Positions 28,363-37,830 of a DNA stretch of 45,609 nucleotides are shown in pieces. The notes beneath the pieces are model-generated. The model did no database searches and was not told where the DNA came from. It saw nothing but the letters and a program-made list of their open reading frames with translations. A program made the translations under genes and the position numbers. The first letter of the stretch is position 1. Each line of letters starts with the position of its first letter. The stretch is from JANQRA01 sp035762545 (GTDB lineage: Bacteria; Actinomycetota; Acidimicrobiia; Spongiisociales; ZC4RG35): assembly GCA_035762545.1 (NCBI GenBank), contig DASTOM010000043.1:1-45609 (forward strand), in the 5' to 3' direction.

Positions 28363-31077
28363 CTCCAGAACCTCGACGTCCGGGGCGAAGCGCTCGAGGA
28401 TGAGAGCGATCGCCTCCTCCACCGAAAGATCACGACCCTCCGCGTACCGGACCTCGTAGCCCGGCCCGAGGGCGGCTTCGGCACTGGCAACGGCCTGCTC
28501 CAGCAGTGGGCGCTGCCAGGGCACCAGATGATCGCCCGAGGCTTCCCTCGCCGCCTCGGCGCCACCGATCAGAATCGCAGCCAGCTCGTGGTCTCCCCGG
28601 ACCGAGGCGTGGAGCGACATCATCGCGATGCAGTCCCCGAGGCCACGTGCGTCGCGCAGCGTCCTGCGCACACCCATGCTCTCGATGATCCTCCCGATCG
28701 ACTCGTCGAGGTCGCCGATCATGAAGGCCAGCACGCCGATGCTGAGCTGGGCGTGTCCCACGCCCCAGGTCAGCCCATGTCTTCTCGAGAACTCGAGACA
28801 TCCATCCAGGAGGTCTCTCGCAGTCACGAAGTCACCACGGGCCATGGCGATGTGGGCCAACCCGTACTTGCACCAACCGTCTGCCAGCCAGTCGAGGCCG
28901 AATGCCCGGTTCAGCTCGATCGCCTCATGGAACTGAGACTCGGCCTCGTCGAGGCGGCCCTGGTTGAAGGTGGTCATCCCCTGCATCGAGAGGGCCCTAC
29001 CCAGCCAGTCGCCGTCATCCAGCTCGCGGAACATCCCGACGGCGGTTGCGAGGGCCCACTCCGACTCCTCGGGCTCGTCGGCGAGCATCTCCAGCCACCC
29101 CATCGCGGTGTGGGCCTTGGCCCGAGCCGGCGTCGTGCCGGCACTGGTGGTCATCGCCACCAGGGCCCGGGTCCAGCGCAGGCCCTCGGCGACGTACCCT
29201 CTCGTGTCCCAGAACAAGGGCAGCATCCCGCACACGTTCAGCGCCTGTTCGGTGCCGACGCCGTTGGCCACCGACCATGCGAACGCATCCCGGATGTTGA
29301 ACCGTTCCCGCTCGACCTCGTCCAGGAACGCCGGGAAGCCCGGTGTCGGCAGCACCACCAACATTCGTTCGGCCAACTGCTGCATCCAATCGAGCTGGCG
29401 AAGACGGATGCTCGCCTCCTCTCCGCTCTGACGAAGCTGTTCCTTGGCGAATTCCCTGAGAGTTTCGAGGAATCGGTACCGGGGCACGCCCTCCTCGTCG
29501 ATGGTGAACACCACCAAGGACTTTGCGACCAGGTCCTCCATGGCGTCGAGGACCCGGTTCTCGGAGAGGTCGCCTTCGCAGCAGACGGCTGACCCGGCGG
29601 GAAGGGTCCAGCCACCGGCGAACACCCCGAGCCGGCGAAACACCGTCTTCTCGTCCGCACCGAGCAAGTCGTGGCTCCACTGGACCGCCGCACTGAGGGT
29701 GCGATGTCGGTCGGGGAGATCCACTGGCCCACGATCGAGGACCGCCAGGCTCTCGGTGAGCCGTGCCAGCAGGTCTTCGACTGTGAAGACCCGGAGACGC
29801 GCGGCGGCCAGCTCCAGGGCGAGTGGAAGTCCATCGAGCCTGCGGACCACCTCTGCGATGACGGGTCGGGTGACTTCGTTCAGCTCGAACAAGGGCCGGG
29901 CGGCCTGACCGCGCTCGACGAACATCACCACCGCCGGAGAGCGGTCGATCGTCTCGTCGTCCGCACCGGGCGGGGGAACGGCTAGTGGGGGCACCGGGTA
30001 CTCGTGCTCCCAGGAGATCCGCAGTGGCGACCGACTCGTGACCAGGAACCGGGCGGAGGGCATGGCTTCGACGATCTCCGACACGTGCCTGGACACCTCA
30101 GGGAGGAGTTGTTCGAGGTTGTCGAGGACCATGAGGATCTCGCTGTCGCGGTGGAGGCTGGCCATGCCCTCGCGGATGGTCCTGTCGGGGGACTCACGTA
30201 TCCCGAGACTCCTCCCCACCACGGGCAGGAAACGGTCGATGTCGCTGACCGCGGACAGGTCGATGAACATGACCCCGTCTGCGAATTCGATCTCCAGCGC
30301 CTTGGCGAGCTCGACGGCCAAACGAGTCTTGCCGGTGCCACCCGGACCGGTCAGGGTCACGACACGACCCTGATCGCGCATCAGCAACTCAGCGGCCATC
30401 CGCAGGTCGTTGCTTCTCCCGATGAGGGGCATTGGTGTGGCCGGCATGGCGGCGATCGCTCTCGGCCTCGCCCTGGGCATCATGGCGACGGACTCGAGGG
30501 CGGGTGACTCGATACGGAAGAGACGCTGGGCGCCCTCGATTCCGCGGAGGTCGAAGGCCCCCAGATCGACCAGGCTCCACTGCACGAGGTCGAGGTGGTC
30601 GGCCACGTCGTCCACGACGGCAGCTGAGACGAGGGTCTGGCCCCCGTGCGCCGCGGCGCCGATCCTGGCGGCGATGTGCACATCGATGCCCACGTAGCCC
30701 TCGGCGCTACGGATGGCGGATCCCGTGTGCATCCCGATCCGGCACCGTGGGCGCTCCTCCCCCGGCCAGCTGCCCCGGGCGATCCCGGAGTGGATGTCGT
30801 GGGCCGCCTCGATCGCAGACAGTGACGAGTCGAAAATGCAGAAGAAGCCGTCACCTTCGACGTTGACCACCTGCCCGCCGTGACGGGAAACACTCTCCCT
30901 GACCAGCCGGTGGTATTCGCTGAGCAGTGTCTGATATCGCTCGGCGAGACGCTGGAGGATCCTCGTGGAGCCTTCAAGATCGGCGAAGACGAAAGTGACG
31001 TTCCGGTCGGCGCCCGAACGCGCGTCAGGACCGCCGTCGATCGGCACGACGAGGTCCGAATCGCTGAAAGCTCCCAT
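28351..31077 (-). CDS. adenylate/guanylate cyclase - AAA-type ATPase - TPR signalling protein
   Basis: 908 aa from ATG 31077 (931 from ATG 31146). The N-terminal class III cyclase domain has FVFADLEGST with metal-binding Asp33 and NVEGDGFFCIF with Asp76. A P-loop ATPase follows (GPGGTGKT, Lys250 by this numbering; Walker B region ILMVLDNLEQL; LVTSRSPLRI; LDGLPLALELAAARL), as in NB-ARC/STAND regulators, then an all-helical TPR-like half (RAKAHTAMGWLEMLADEPEE, FNQGRLDEAESQFHEA, ARGDFVTARDLL). It is likely a cytoplasmic sensor switching cyclase output. The LuxR-type HTH that closes some relatives is missing. GGGGGG precedes ATG 31077, which is why I prefer it. Confidence 0.86.
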   Translation of the reverse strand: MGAFSDSDLVVPIDGGPDARSGADRNVTFVFADLEGSTRILQRLAERYQTLLSEYHRLVRESVSRHGGQVVNVEGDGFFCIFDSSLSAIEAAHDIHSGIARGSWPGEERPRCRIGMHTGSAIRSAEGYVGIDVHIAARIGAAAHGGQTLVSAAVVDDVADHLDLVQWSLVDLGAFDLRGIEGAQRLFRIESPALESVAMMPRARPRAIAAMPATPMPLIGRSNDLRMAAELLMRDQGRVVTLTGPGGTGKTRLAVELAKALEIEFADGVMFIDLSAVSDIDRFLPVVGRSLGIRESPDRTIREGMASLHRDSEILMVLDNLEQLLPEVSRHVSEIVEAMPSARFLVTSRSPLRISWEHEYPVPPLAVPPPGADDETIDRSPAVVMFVERGQAARPLFELNEVTRPVIAEVVRRLDGLPLALELAAARLRVFTVEDLLARLTESLAVLDRGPVDLPDRHRTLSAAVQWSHDLLGADEKTVFRRLGVFAGGWTLPAGSAVCCEGDLSENRVLDAMEDLVAKSLVVFTIDEEGVPRYRFLETLREFAKEQLRQSGEEASIRLRQLDWMQQLAERMLVVLPTPGFPAFLDEVERERFNIRDAFAWSVANGVGTEQALNVCGMLPLFWDTRGYVAEGLRWTRALVAMTTSAGTTPARAKAHTAMGWLEMLADEPEESEWALATAVGMFRELDDGDWLGRALSMQGMTTFNQGRLDEAESQFHEAIELNRAFGLDWLADGWCKYGLAHIAMARGDFVTARDLLDGCLEFSRRHGLTWGVGHAQLSIGVLAFMIGDLDESIGRIIESMGVRRTLRDARGLGDCIAMMSLHASVRGDHELAAILIGGAEAAREASGDHLVPWQRPLLEQAVASAEAALGPGYEVRYAEGRDLSVEEAIALILERFAPDVEVLESAV

Positions 31078-31168
31078 GGCCCCCCGGCTCACTGACCCGG
31101 CTCTGGCCGGCTCGACGGCAGGATAACGCCACTTGCGCGTCTTCATGTCGGGGTCTTACCTGGGCTCT

Positions 31169-31714
31169 ATGACTGTCTACGTGGCCCTCCTGCGAGGCAT
31201 CAACGTGGGAGGGAACCGGAAGGTCGAGATGTCACGCCTCAAGGAGATCTTCGAGGAGGTTGGCACCGACAACGTCCGTACCTACATCAATTCGGGGAAC
31301 GTGATATTCACCGACGAGAGAGCGCCTGGTGAGCTGGACGCGATCCTCGAGGATGCGATCGAAACCGAGTTCGGGTTCCACGTCGAGGTGCTACTTCGAG
31401 ACCTCGACGCCATGCGAAGCCTGGTCGACGCGATCCCCGACGACTGGGTGAACGACAAGACCCAGCGCACCGACGTCTGGTTCCTATGGGAGGATCACGA
31501 CACCCCTGAAGTCATGGAGAGTCTCACGATCAAGGACGGCATCGACGAGGTCTTCTACGTTCCCGGAGCCGTCGTCTGGTGCGCCGATGGCGAGGAGCTG
31601 ACCCGAAGCGGCCGGGGCAAGGTGATCGGGACCAGGCTCTACAAATCGTTGACCGCACGCAACGTGAACAGCGTCCGCAAGATCCATTCCCTGATGCAGG
31701 AGCTTGCTGGATAG
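31169..31714 (+). CDS. DUF1697-domain protein
   Basis: 181 aa. YVALLRGINVGGNRKVEMSRLKEIFEE, VRTYINSGNVIFT and the C-terminal TRSGRGKVIGTRLYKSLTARNVNSVRKI are the signature of DUF1697, a widespread bacterial family of unknown function. It starts at ATG 31169; 12 further upstream codons are unlikely to be coding. It is divergent from the cyclase protein and 35 nt before pfkA, which has its own promoter-like box. Confidence 0.88.
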   Translation: MTVYVALLRGINVGGNRKVEMSRLKEIFEEVGTDNVRTYINSGNVIFTDERAPGELDAILEDAIETEFGFHVEVLLRDLDAMRSLVDAIPDDWVNDKTQRTDVWFLWEDHDTPEVMESLTIKDGIDEVFYVPGAVVWCADGEELTRSGRGKVIGTRLYKSLTARNVNSVRKIHSLMQELAG

Positions 31715-31734
31715 ACCGGGGATGGGTTCCGGTC

Positions 31735-31740
31735 TACCGT
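31735..31740 (+). promoter_or_regulatory. candidate -10 box for the phosphofructokinase gene
   Basis: TACCGT (TANNNT) ends 9 nt before ATG 31750, which lacks a Shine-Dalgarno sequence. Confidence 0.33.
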
Positions 31741-31749
31741 GCGCGGGAA

Positions 31750-32838
31750 ATGAGCGCCATCGCCGTCCTCACCTCGGGTGGAGACGCCCCCGGAATGAAC
31801 GCCGCGATCAGGGCGGTGACCAAGGTAGCCGCCTCCCATGGGGTTCCCACCTGGGGTGTCGAGATGGGCTTCAACGGTCTGATCGACGGAGCATTCCGAC
31901 CGTTGATTCGCCGCAACAAGGCCGGCGAGCCCGCCCCCCTCCACGAAGTGGAGAGCGAGGGCGGCCAGGGCGGGACCATCCTCGGGTCGAGCCGGAGCAA
32001 GAGGTTCTACGAGAAGGAATCGCGGGCCAACGCCATCGAGCAACTCGAGGAGTACTCCATCACGGGTGTCATCGTGATCGGTGGCAACGGTTCGATGGCG
32101 GGAGTGCACGCACTCTCCGAGGAGACCGACGTCCCCATCGTGGGCATCCCCGCTTCGATCGACAACGACATCGGGCTCACCAGGGAGGCACTCGGCGTCG
32201 ACAGCGCCCTCAACACCATCGTCGAAGCCTGCGACAACATCTCCGACACGGCCCGCTCCCATCATCGGGCGTTCATCGTCGAGGTGATGGGACGTCAGTC
32301 CGGCTATCTGGCGATGGCTGCTGCGGTCGCCACCGCAGCAGACGCCGTCCTCATGCCGGAGCGCCCGCACACCAGGGAACAGGTCATCGACTCGGTGGTC
32401 GACTGCATCGAGCGCAGCTTCGATGCCGCCCGGGACAAGACGCGGGTGCTCATAATCAAGGCGGAGGGTGTCGACGTGCCGACCCATGAGATCGTGGAGG
32501 AAGCGACGAAGCGCTGCAGCCTGACCCACGACTACGACATCCGGGGCACGGTTCTCGGGCACGTGGTTCGCGGCGGTGACGCCTCGTTCCGTGACCGTCT
32601 GCTCGCCGGGCGGTTCGGACGTGTCGCCGTCGAGGCAGTGCTGGACGGGAAAACCGACGTGATGACCGGCTGGAACATCGGGGTCGACCTAGGGCAGCCG
32701 ACGACCGACGACTGGATCAGGCTCTTCGACATCCCCGACGTCCTCGAGGAGACCGAGGCACTCCTCGACGGCACATCGCCCGTGTCTCTCGATCGGGTGG
32801 CACGCATGGAGGCCATCCAGGGCGTGCTCGCTCTCTAG
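31750..32838 (+). CDS. pfkA: 6-phosphofructokinase
   Basis: 362 aa. Phosphorylates fructose 6-phosphate in glycolysis. Motifs: TSGGDAPGMNAAIRA (6-16), the catalytic IPASIDNDIG with Asp138 and Asp140, VEVMGRQSGYLA (178-188), IIKAEGVD and TVLGHVVRGGDASFRDR. In the nucleotide loop the usual GGDGS is GGNGS (111-115), so the Mg-ATP-associated Asp is Asn113. The Gly after it is the type expected for ATP rather than pyrophosphate enzymes, so the phosphoryl donor needs testing. ATG 31750 gives the normal N-terminus. Its stop shares CTAG with the convergent flavoprotein gene. Confidence 0.92.
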   Translation: MSAIAVLTSGGDAPGMNAAIRAVTKVAASHGVPTWGVEMGFNGLIDGAFRPLIRRNKAGEPAPLHEVESEGGQGGTILGSSRSKRFYEKESRANAIEQLEEYSITGVIVIGGNGSMAGVHALSEETDVPIVGIPASIDNDIGLTREALGVDSALNTIVEACDNISDTARSHHRAFIVEVMGRQSGYLAMAAAVATAADAVLMPERPHTREQVIDSVVDCIERSFDAARDKTRVLIIKAEGVDVPTHEIVEEATKRCSLTHDYDIRGTVLGHVVRGGDASFRDRLLAGRFGRVAVEAVLDGKTDVMTGWNIGVDLGQPTTDDWIRLFDIPDVLEETEALLDGTSPVSLDRVARMEAIQGVLAL

Positions 32839-35141
32839 CTGCGCCTGAAGACGTCGGGCGGGATCGGATCCTGGGCCCGCCGCCGTGCCGCCAGACCGGA
32901 CAGGTACTGGTTCGGGAACGAATGTCCTGTGTAGCCGAGGTCTATGGCTGCGTTCATGGTCCAATAGGGGTCGACCAGATGGGGTCGCGCCATGACCACG
33001 AGGTCGGCGCGTCCCGCCACCAGGATGTTGTGGATGTCGTCGATCGATGACACCGCTCCCACGGTCATGGTGGCGATGCCCGCCTCGTGTCGGATCCGGT
33101 CGCTGAACGGGGTCTGATAGAGCCGTCCGTACTCAGGATCGGAATCGAGAGAGGTCTGACCGGTTGAGACGTCGATGACGTCACATCCGGCATCCCGCAA
33201 CCGTCGGGCGAACTCCACGGCGTCGTCGCCGGAGAAGCCGCCTTCGACCCAGTCCGTGGCGGAGGTCCGAACCGACATCGGCTTGGCCTCCGGCCATTGG
33301 GCACGCACCGACGTGAAGACCTCGAGGGGATAGCGCATCCGGTTCTCGAGACTCCCGCCGTACCTGTCCGAGCGCTGGTTGGTCAGTGGGCTTAGAAAGC
33401 TGGAGAGGAGGTAGCCGTGGGCGAAGTGCAGCTCCAGCCAGTCGAAGCCCGCCTTCTCTCCGTTGCGGGCGGCGACGACGTGCTGATCTCGCACCGTATC
33501 CATGCCGTCAGGGGTGAGCTCCCGGGGTACCTGGCTGTCCGGGCGGTACTTGATCGGGGACGCCGAGACGATGGGCCACTCCCCTGACTCCAGAGGGACG
33601 TTGTCCCCCTCCCACATCAGCTTCGTCGCTCCCTTGCGGCCGGAGTGACCGATCTGCAGGCCGATCTTGGCCGGCGTGTTCTCGTGGACGAACGAAACGA
33701 TCCGCGCCCAAGCCTCCGTCTGCTCGTCGGACCAGATGCCCGTGTCTCCGGGCGAGATCCGACCCTCGGGTGATACACAGGTCATCTCCGTCATCACCAG
33801 ACCGGCTCCCCCGACAGCGCGACTCCCCAGGTGAACCAGATGCCACTCGGTCGGCACGCCCTCGATGGCCGAGTACTGGTCCATCGGCGAGACGACGACC
33901 CGGTTGCTCAGGGTGAGGTCGCGCACCCTGTACGGATGAAACAACGGAGGGGTCGAGGGCTCCGTCACTTCAGGAGAACCGTGGTCCGAGCCGGCGTACC
34001 AGCGGTCGACCCGGTCCATGTATCCCGGGTCACGAAGTCTCAGGTTGTCGTAGGTGACCCTCTGGCTCCTGGTCAACATGCTGAAGACGAACTGCTCCGG
34101 TTCCATCGCCCGGTAGCGGTCGGCACCCTCGAACCATTCGAGGCTCGCCTTCGCGGCCCGCTGCAGGCTCTCCACCTCGGGCCGTCGGGCGCCCTCGTAG
34201 TCGACGAGAGCGGTCTGCAACGGCTTCCCGGAGATGATCTCGGTCGACAGTGCGATGGCGTCCTCCATGGCCAGCTTGGTCCCTGACCCGACCGAGAAGT
34301 GGGCGGTGTGAATGGCATCACCCATCAGGACGACGTTCTCGTGGTGCCAGCGAGCGCAGCGCACCGTGGGGAACCGCAGCCATTTCGAGTTGTTCCCCAG
34401 GAGCGGCTGGCCGTCGAGAAAGTCGGAGAAGAGATCGTGACAGACCCCAAGTGCCTTCTCGTCGCTGGATCCAGGTGGCAAGGGCTGATCGGTGCCGGCA
34501 TCGAGGCCCAGTCCAAGCCATGTGTTGGGTGCCATTTCGACGATGAAGGTGCTCCCCTCTTCGGAGTAGGGGTAGACATGGGCCCAGACCATCCCATGCG
34601 GCGTGTCGACGAAGAGGAAGTTGAACTCGTCGAAGACCTTCGGGGTGCCGAACCAGATGTAGGGGTTGACCCGTGTCTCAACCGTCGGAGAGAGATAGGT
34701 CTGGAGATGGTGGCGGACCACCGAGTTGGCACCGTCCGCACCGACGACGAGATCGGCCTGGCCGGTGTCCAGCGCCTCAACCTCGGAGTGGTAGCGGATG
34801 TCCGCCCCCAGTTCACGGACACGGTCGGAGAGGATCTGGAGAAGCCGCCGCCGGCTGACCGCAGCGAACCCATGCCCCCCGGAGACGATGGTCCGACCTG
34901 ATGGGTGGGTGACCGAGATGTCGCCCCAATGCCGGAAGCTCGCACCAAGCGCACGAAACGAGGGCTCGTCGGCGGCCGCGAAATGCTCGAGGGTCTCGTC
35001 CGAGAAGACGACCCCGAAGCCATACGCTTCGTCGGGCCCGTTCCGCTCGTGAATCACCACATCGATTCCCGGATCGCCGCGGCGAAGCAGGATGCCCAGA
35101 TAGAGACCCGCCGGCCCTCCCCCGACTATCGAGACCTGCAT
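32835..35141 (-). CDS. two-domain flavoprotein: FAD monooxygenase - Old Yellow Enzyme fusion (anthraniloyl-/salicylyl-CoA type)
   Basis: 768 aa. Residues 1-375 are a class A FAD hydroxylase (SIVGGGPAGLYLGILL, LVVGADGANSVVRHHL, VVLMGDAIHTAHFSVGSGTKLAMEDA). Residues about 400-768 are an FMN-binding Old Yellow Enzyme domain (LSNRVVVSPMDQYSA, KIGLQIGHSGRKG, LELHFAHGYLLSSFLSPLTNQRSDRYGGS, VVMARPHLVDP). This order is that of 2-aminobenzoyl-CoA monooxygenase/reductase and salicylyl-CoA 5-hydroxylase, which dearomatise or hydroxylate CoA-bound aromatic acids. The substrate cannot be chosen from sequence, and the usual CoA ligase, dehydrogenase and thioesterase partners are not adjacent. Confidence 0.9.
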   Translation of the reverse strand: MQVSIVGGGPAGLYLGILLRRGDPGIDVVIHERNGPDEAYGFGVVFSDETLEHFAAADEPSFRALGASFRHWGDISVTHPSGRTIVSGGHGFAAVSRRRLLQILSDRVRELGADIRYHSEVEALDTGQADLVVGADGANSVVRHHLQTYLSPTVETRVNPYIWFGTPKVFDEFNFLFVDTPHGMVWAHVYPYSEEGSTFIVEMAPNTWLGLGLDAGTDQPLPPGSSDEKALGVCHDLFSDFLDGQPLLGNNSKWLRFPTVRCARWHHENVVLMGDAIHTAHFSVGSGTKLAMEDAIALSTEIISGKPLQTALVDYEGARRPEVESLQRAAKASLEWFEGADRYRAMEPEQFVFSMLTRSQRVTYDNLRLRDPGYMDRVDRWYAGSDHGSPEVTEPSTPPLFHPYRVRDLTLSNRVVVSPMDQYSAIEGVPTEWHLVHLGSRAVGGAGLVMTEMTCVSPEGRISPGDTGIWSDEQTEAWARIVSFVHENTPAKIGLQIGHSGRKGATKLMWEGDNVPLESGEWPIVSASPIKYRPDSQVPRELTPDGMDTVRDQHVVAARNGEKAGFDWLELHFAHGYLLSSFLSPLTNQRSDRYGGSLENRMRYPLEVFTSVRAQWPEAKPMSVRTSATDWVEGGFSGDDAVEFARRLRDAGCDVIDVSTGQTSLDSDPEYGRLYQTPFSDRIRHEAGIATMTVGAVSSIDDIHNILVAGRADLVVMARPHLVDPYWTMNAAIDLGYTGHSFPNQYLSGLAARRRAQDPIPPDVFRRS

Positions 35142-35212
35142 GGGCGCTCTCGTCTGACGGCATACCTCATTGCCGCCAACCTATCGCCCGGGGGGTGATA
35201 CTGCCGGTCGTG

Positions 35213-36346
35213 ATGACGCTTCCAACCCGTGTTGTCCAGGCGGTCAGGCCCCAAGCGTCCCCCGGTGTGCTTGCCGGTGCCGCCGCGGTCGCGGCCACCT
35301 TCGCCGCGACGCCTTTCCTCCTTCCCGAGGTGTCGGATCAACTGAACATCGGCATCGGCGCGACGGGTCTGCTCAGCACCGCTCAGGTGGGCAGCTTCGC
35401 CCTTGCCTCCTTCTTCGCCGGACGTCTGTTCCGTCCCCGCCGCCGATACCACTACGGGTCCCTCCTCTTGCTGGCCATGGCCACCCTGGGGTCGGTCCTC
35501 GCCCCGAACTTCGCCGTCCTCCTGGTCACCCGAATATTCGCCGGATTGGGAATGGGAACCCTCACCTGGATCGCCTGGGCCGACGCCACCCGATTTCCCA
35601 GGGGCATTGGAGATGTCGCGGCAGTGGCTCCGGTGACGGCAACGGTCGCCTCACCACTGATCGGCTGGATCATCCAGACAGGAGGGTTCCGGTGGGTTTT
35701 CGTCACCCTGAGTCTTGTGGCTCTCCTCGCCTCCCTGCTCCCGGTCGACTTCGGCGACCTGCCCCGTATCGGTCGAAATGTGTCCGGTTCCAGGAGCAAC
35801 CTCATCCTCCTCGCCGCCCTTCTGATCCTCAGTGTGGGGGGCTCGTCGGTGTTCGTCTTCAGCGGTGCCACTGCCGAGGGTGTTCAGGGTCTCTCCCCCG
35901 TCGCGGTGTCCTGGGCCCTCAGCCTGAACGCCATCTCCGGCGTCTTCGCCACCCGGAGGACAGCGCGGCGGGGCTCGGCCTGGATCTGGATCCTGGCCAC
36001 GGCCACATCAGCGGCCGTCATCGGGACGATCGTCAACAGCTGGCTGTTCTTCGTGGCAATGGCCCTGTGGGGATTTGCTTTCTGGATGGCTGTACCCGCC
36101 GTCTTTCGACTCCTCGCCGACCGATCCCTCAATCCGAGTGAACGGATGGGCGACGCCCAGGCATCGATGGCAGCGGGTCGCATCTTCGGCCCCGTGGTGG
36201 GTGGTCTGGCGCTGGGATTCGGCTCGTTCTCGGGTCTCTCGTTGCTGGGTGCGGTCGTGATGGCCGTTTCGGCCTGCATCGTGGGCGGTGTGGAGGTCTA
36301 CCGGATGCGCTCACATGCCAGACAGGTCGATCAGGCGGAGACCTGA
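35213..36346 (+). CDS. MFS transporter
   Basis: 377 aa from ATG 35213, or 383 from GTG 35195 directly in the GGGGGG run; the start is not settled. About twelve hydrophobic segments with an MFS-like loop after the second and third (FFAGRLFRPRRRYHYGS), RIFAGLGMGTLTW and a linker halfway (DFGDLPRIGRNVSGSRSN). The Arg-rich short loop ATRRTARRGSAW lies where the second-half signature loop is expected. Substrate unknown. The gene overlaps the end of xylB by 16 nt tail to tail and so is not part of the xylose operon. Confidence 0.8.
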   Translation: MTLPTRVVQAVRPQASPGVLAGAAAVAATFAATPFLLPEVSDQLNIGIGATGLLSTAQVGSFALASFFAGRLFRPRRRYHYGSLLLLAMATLGSVLAPNFAVLLVTRIFAGLGMGTLTWIAWADATRFPRGIGDVAAVAPVTATVASPLIGWIIQTGGFRWVFVTLSLVALLASLLPVDFGDLPRIGRNVSGSRSNLILLAALLILSVGGSSVFVFSGATAEGVQGLSPVAVSWALSLNAISGVFATRRTARRGSAWIWILATATSAAVIGTIVNSWLFFVAMALWGFAFWMAVPAVFRLLADRSLNPSERMGDAQASMAAGRIFGPVVGGLALGFGSFSGLSLLGAVVMAVSACIVGGVEVYRMRSHARQVDQAET

Positions 36347-37830
36347 GCCATCTGATCGAACGATGGCTTGAGCGCCGGGTAGAGACCACCGAATACGTCG
36401 TGCACTCCCTGATAGACCGTCACGTCTGGTCCGGGTGTGGCAACCGGTTCCACTGAGACGAGCTGTTCAGCGGCGGCGTCGACCGACGGATACTGCCCGG
36501 TTCCGACCAGCGCCAGCAGTCCGGCCCCGTATGCGGCACCTTCCTCGGTGGCGACCATGGCGATTTCCGCTTCGAGGACATCGGCGAGGATCTGACGCCA
36601 GAGCGAGCTTCGGGTACCACCTCCGGACGCCCGGATGGAGTCGGGTCGGGCGACACCGGCAGAGGTCATTAGGTCGAGCCCGTCGCGGAGCCCGAATGCG
36701 ACACCCTCCAGCACGGCTCTCGTCATGTGACGCAGATCGTGACCAACGGTGAGGCCCACGAAGGCACCCCGTGCGTTGGGGTCGGGGTGAGGGGTGCGCT
36801 CGCCACTCAGGTACGGGAGGAAGATCAGGCCGTCGGCTCCGGCACGTGCCTCGGCGGCTCCGGCTACCAGCTCCTCGAAGCTCGAGTCGGGGGCGACGGC
36901 GTCCCGGAGCCAGCGCAGACTCCCGGCGGCCGAGAGCATCACACCCATCATGTGCCAGCGACCCGGCACAGCGTGACAAAAGGCGTGCACCCGACCCTTT
37001 GGCTCGATCGACGGGGTCTCCGAAGCGGCGAATACAACCCCGGAGGTGCCGAGGGAGAGAGCCACCACCCCGGGGCCGGTTGCCCCGACGCCGACTGCGT
37101 TCGCCGACTGATCGCCTCCGCCGGCCACAACCGGCGTCCCCTCGAGCAAACCGGTGATGGCGGCGGCCTCGGCCGAGACGGAGCCGGTGGTCTCCGGCCC
37201 CTCGAAGACAGGTGGACACAGACCGGGGTCGATGTCGAGGGCGTCGAGTATCTCCTTTGACCAGGTCCGACGGGCGAGGTCGAACAGGATCGTCCCTGAG
37301 CCTCCGGCGGCGTCGACGGCCCTGCCCCCGGTCAGGCGGTATCGCACGTAGTCCTTGGGGAGGAGGATCGTGACAGTTCGCTCCCACGCCTCGGGCTCGT
37401 GTCTCTGCACCCAGAGCAACTTGGGAGCGGTGAACCCGGTGAGGGCGTCGTTGCCGGTGATCGAGATCAGGCGGTCGACTCCGACGCGCTCTCTGATCTG
37501 CTCACATTCCGCCTGGGTTCGCTGGTCGTTCCAGAGGATCGCCGGCCGGACCACGTCCCCGGCTTCGTCGAGAAGCACCGACCCGTGCATCTGACCGGTC
37601 AGGCCTATGCCGTCGATGGCTGAAGGATCGATCCCCGAGTCATCGAGAACTGCCCTGATCGCGGACACTGTCGCATCCCACCACAGAGACGGGTGCTGCT
37701 CGGTCCACATGGGTCGCGGGATGTCGAAGTCGTAGGAGGCAGACCCCTTCGACACGACCCTGCCGGCAGAGTCGATGAGAAGTGCCTTCGTGGCGGTCGT
37801 GGAGGTGTCGATGCCGACGACATGGCTCAC
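36331..37830 (-). CDS. xylB: xylulokinase
   Basis: 499 aa. A FGGY-family kinase that phosphorylates D-xylulose to xylulose 5-phosphate. VVGIDTSTTATKALLID opens the ATPase fold, followed by GLTGQMHGSVLLDEAG (xylulokinase-type substrate loop), ILWNDQRT, GGGDQSANAVG with the catalytic Asp, LSLGTSGVVFAAS and IRASGGGTRSSLWRQILADV. GTG 37830 overlaps the stop of the mutarotase-like gene (GTGA); a longer frame to 37902 is not needed. Last gene of the xylose operon. Confidence 0.94.
   Translation of the reverse strand: MSHVVGIDTSTTATKALLIDSAGRVVSKGSASYDFDIPRPMWTEQHPSLWWDATVSAIRAVLDDSGIDPSAIDGIGLTGQMHGSVLLDEAGDVVRPAILWNDQRTQAECEQIRERVGVDRLISITGNDALTGFTAPKLLWVQRHEPEAWERTVTILLPKDYVRYRLTGGRAVDAAGGSGTILFDLARRTWSKEILDALDIDPGLCPPVFEGPETTGSVSAEAAAITGLLEGTPVVAGGGDQSANAVGVGATGPGVVALSLGTSGVVFAASETPSIEPKGRVHAFCHAVPGRWHMMGVMLSAAGSLRWLRDAVAPDSSFEELVAGAAEARAGADGLIFLPYLSGERTPHPDPNARGAFVGLTVGHDLRHMTRAVLEGVAFGLRDGLDLMTSAGVARPDSIRASGGGTRSSLWRQILADVLEAEIAMVATEEGAAYGAGLLALVGTGQYPSVDAAAEQLVSVEPVATPGPDVTVYQGVHDVFGGLYPALKPSFDQMAQVSA

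Noticed and set aside
28385..31146. Long plus-strand frames opposite the cyclase/ATPase gene.
   Set aside because: High GC content keeps antisense frames open; they lack domain motifs, while the minus-strand protein has many.
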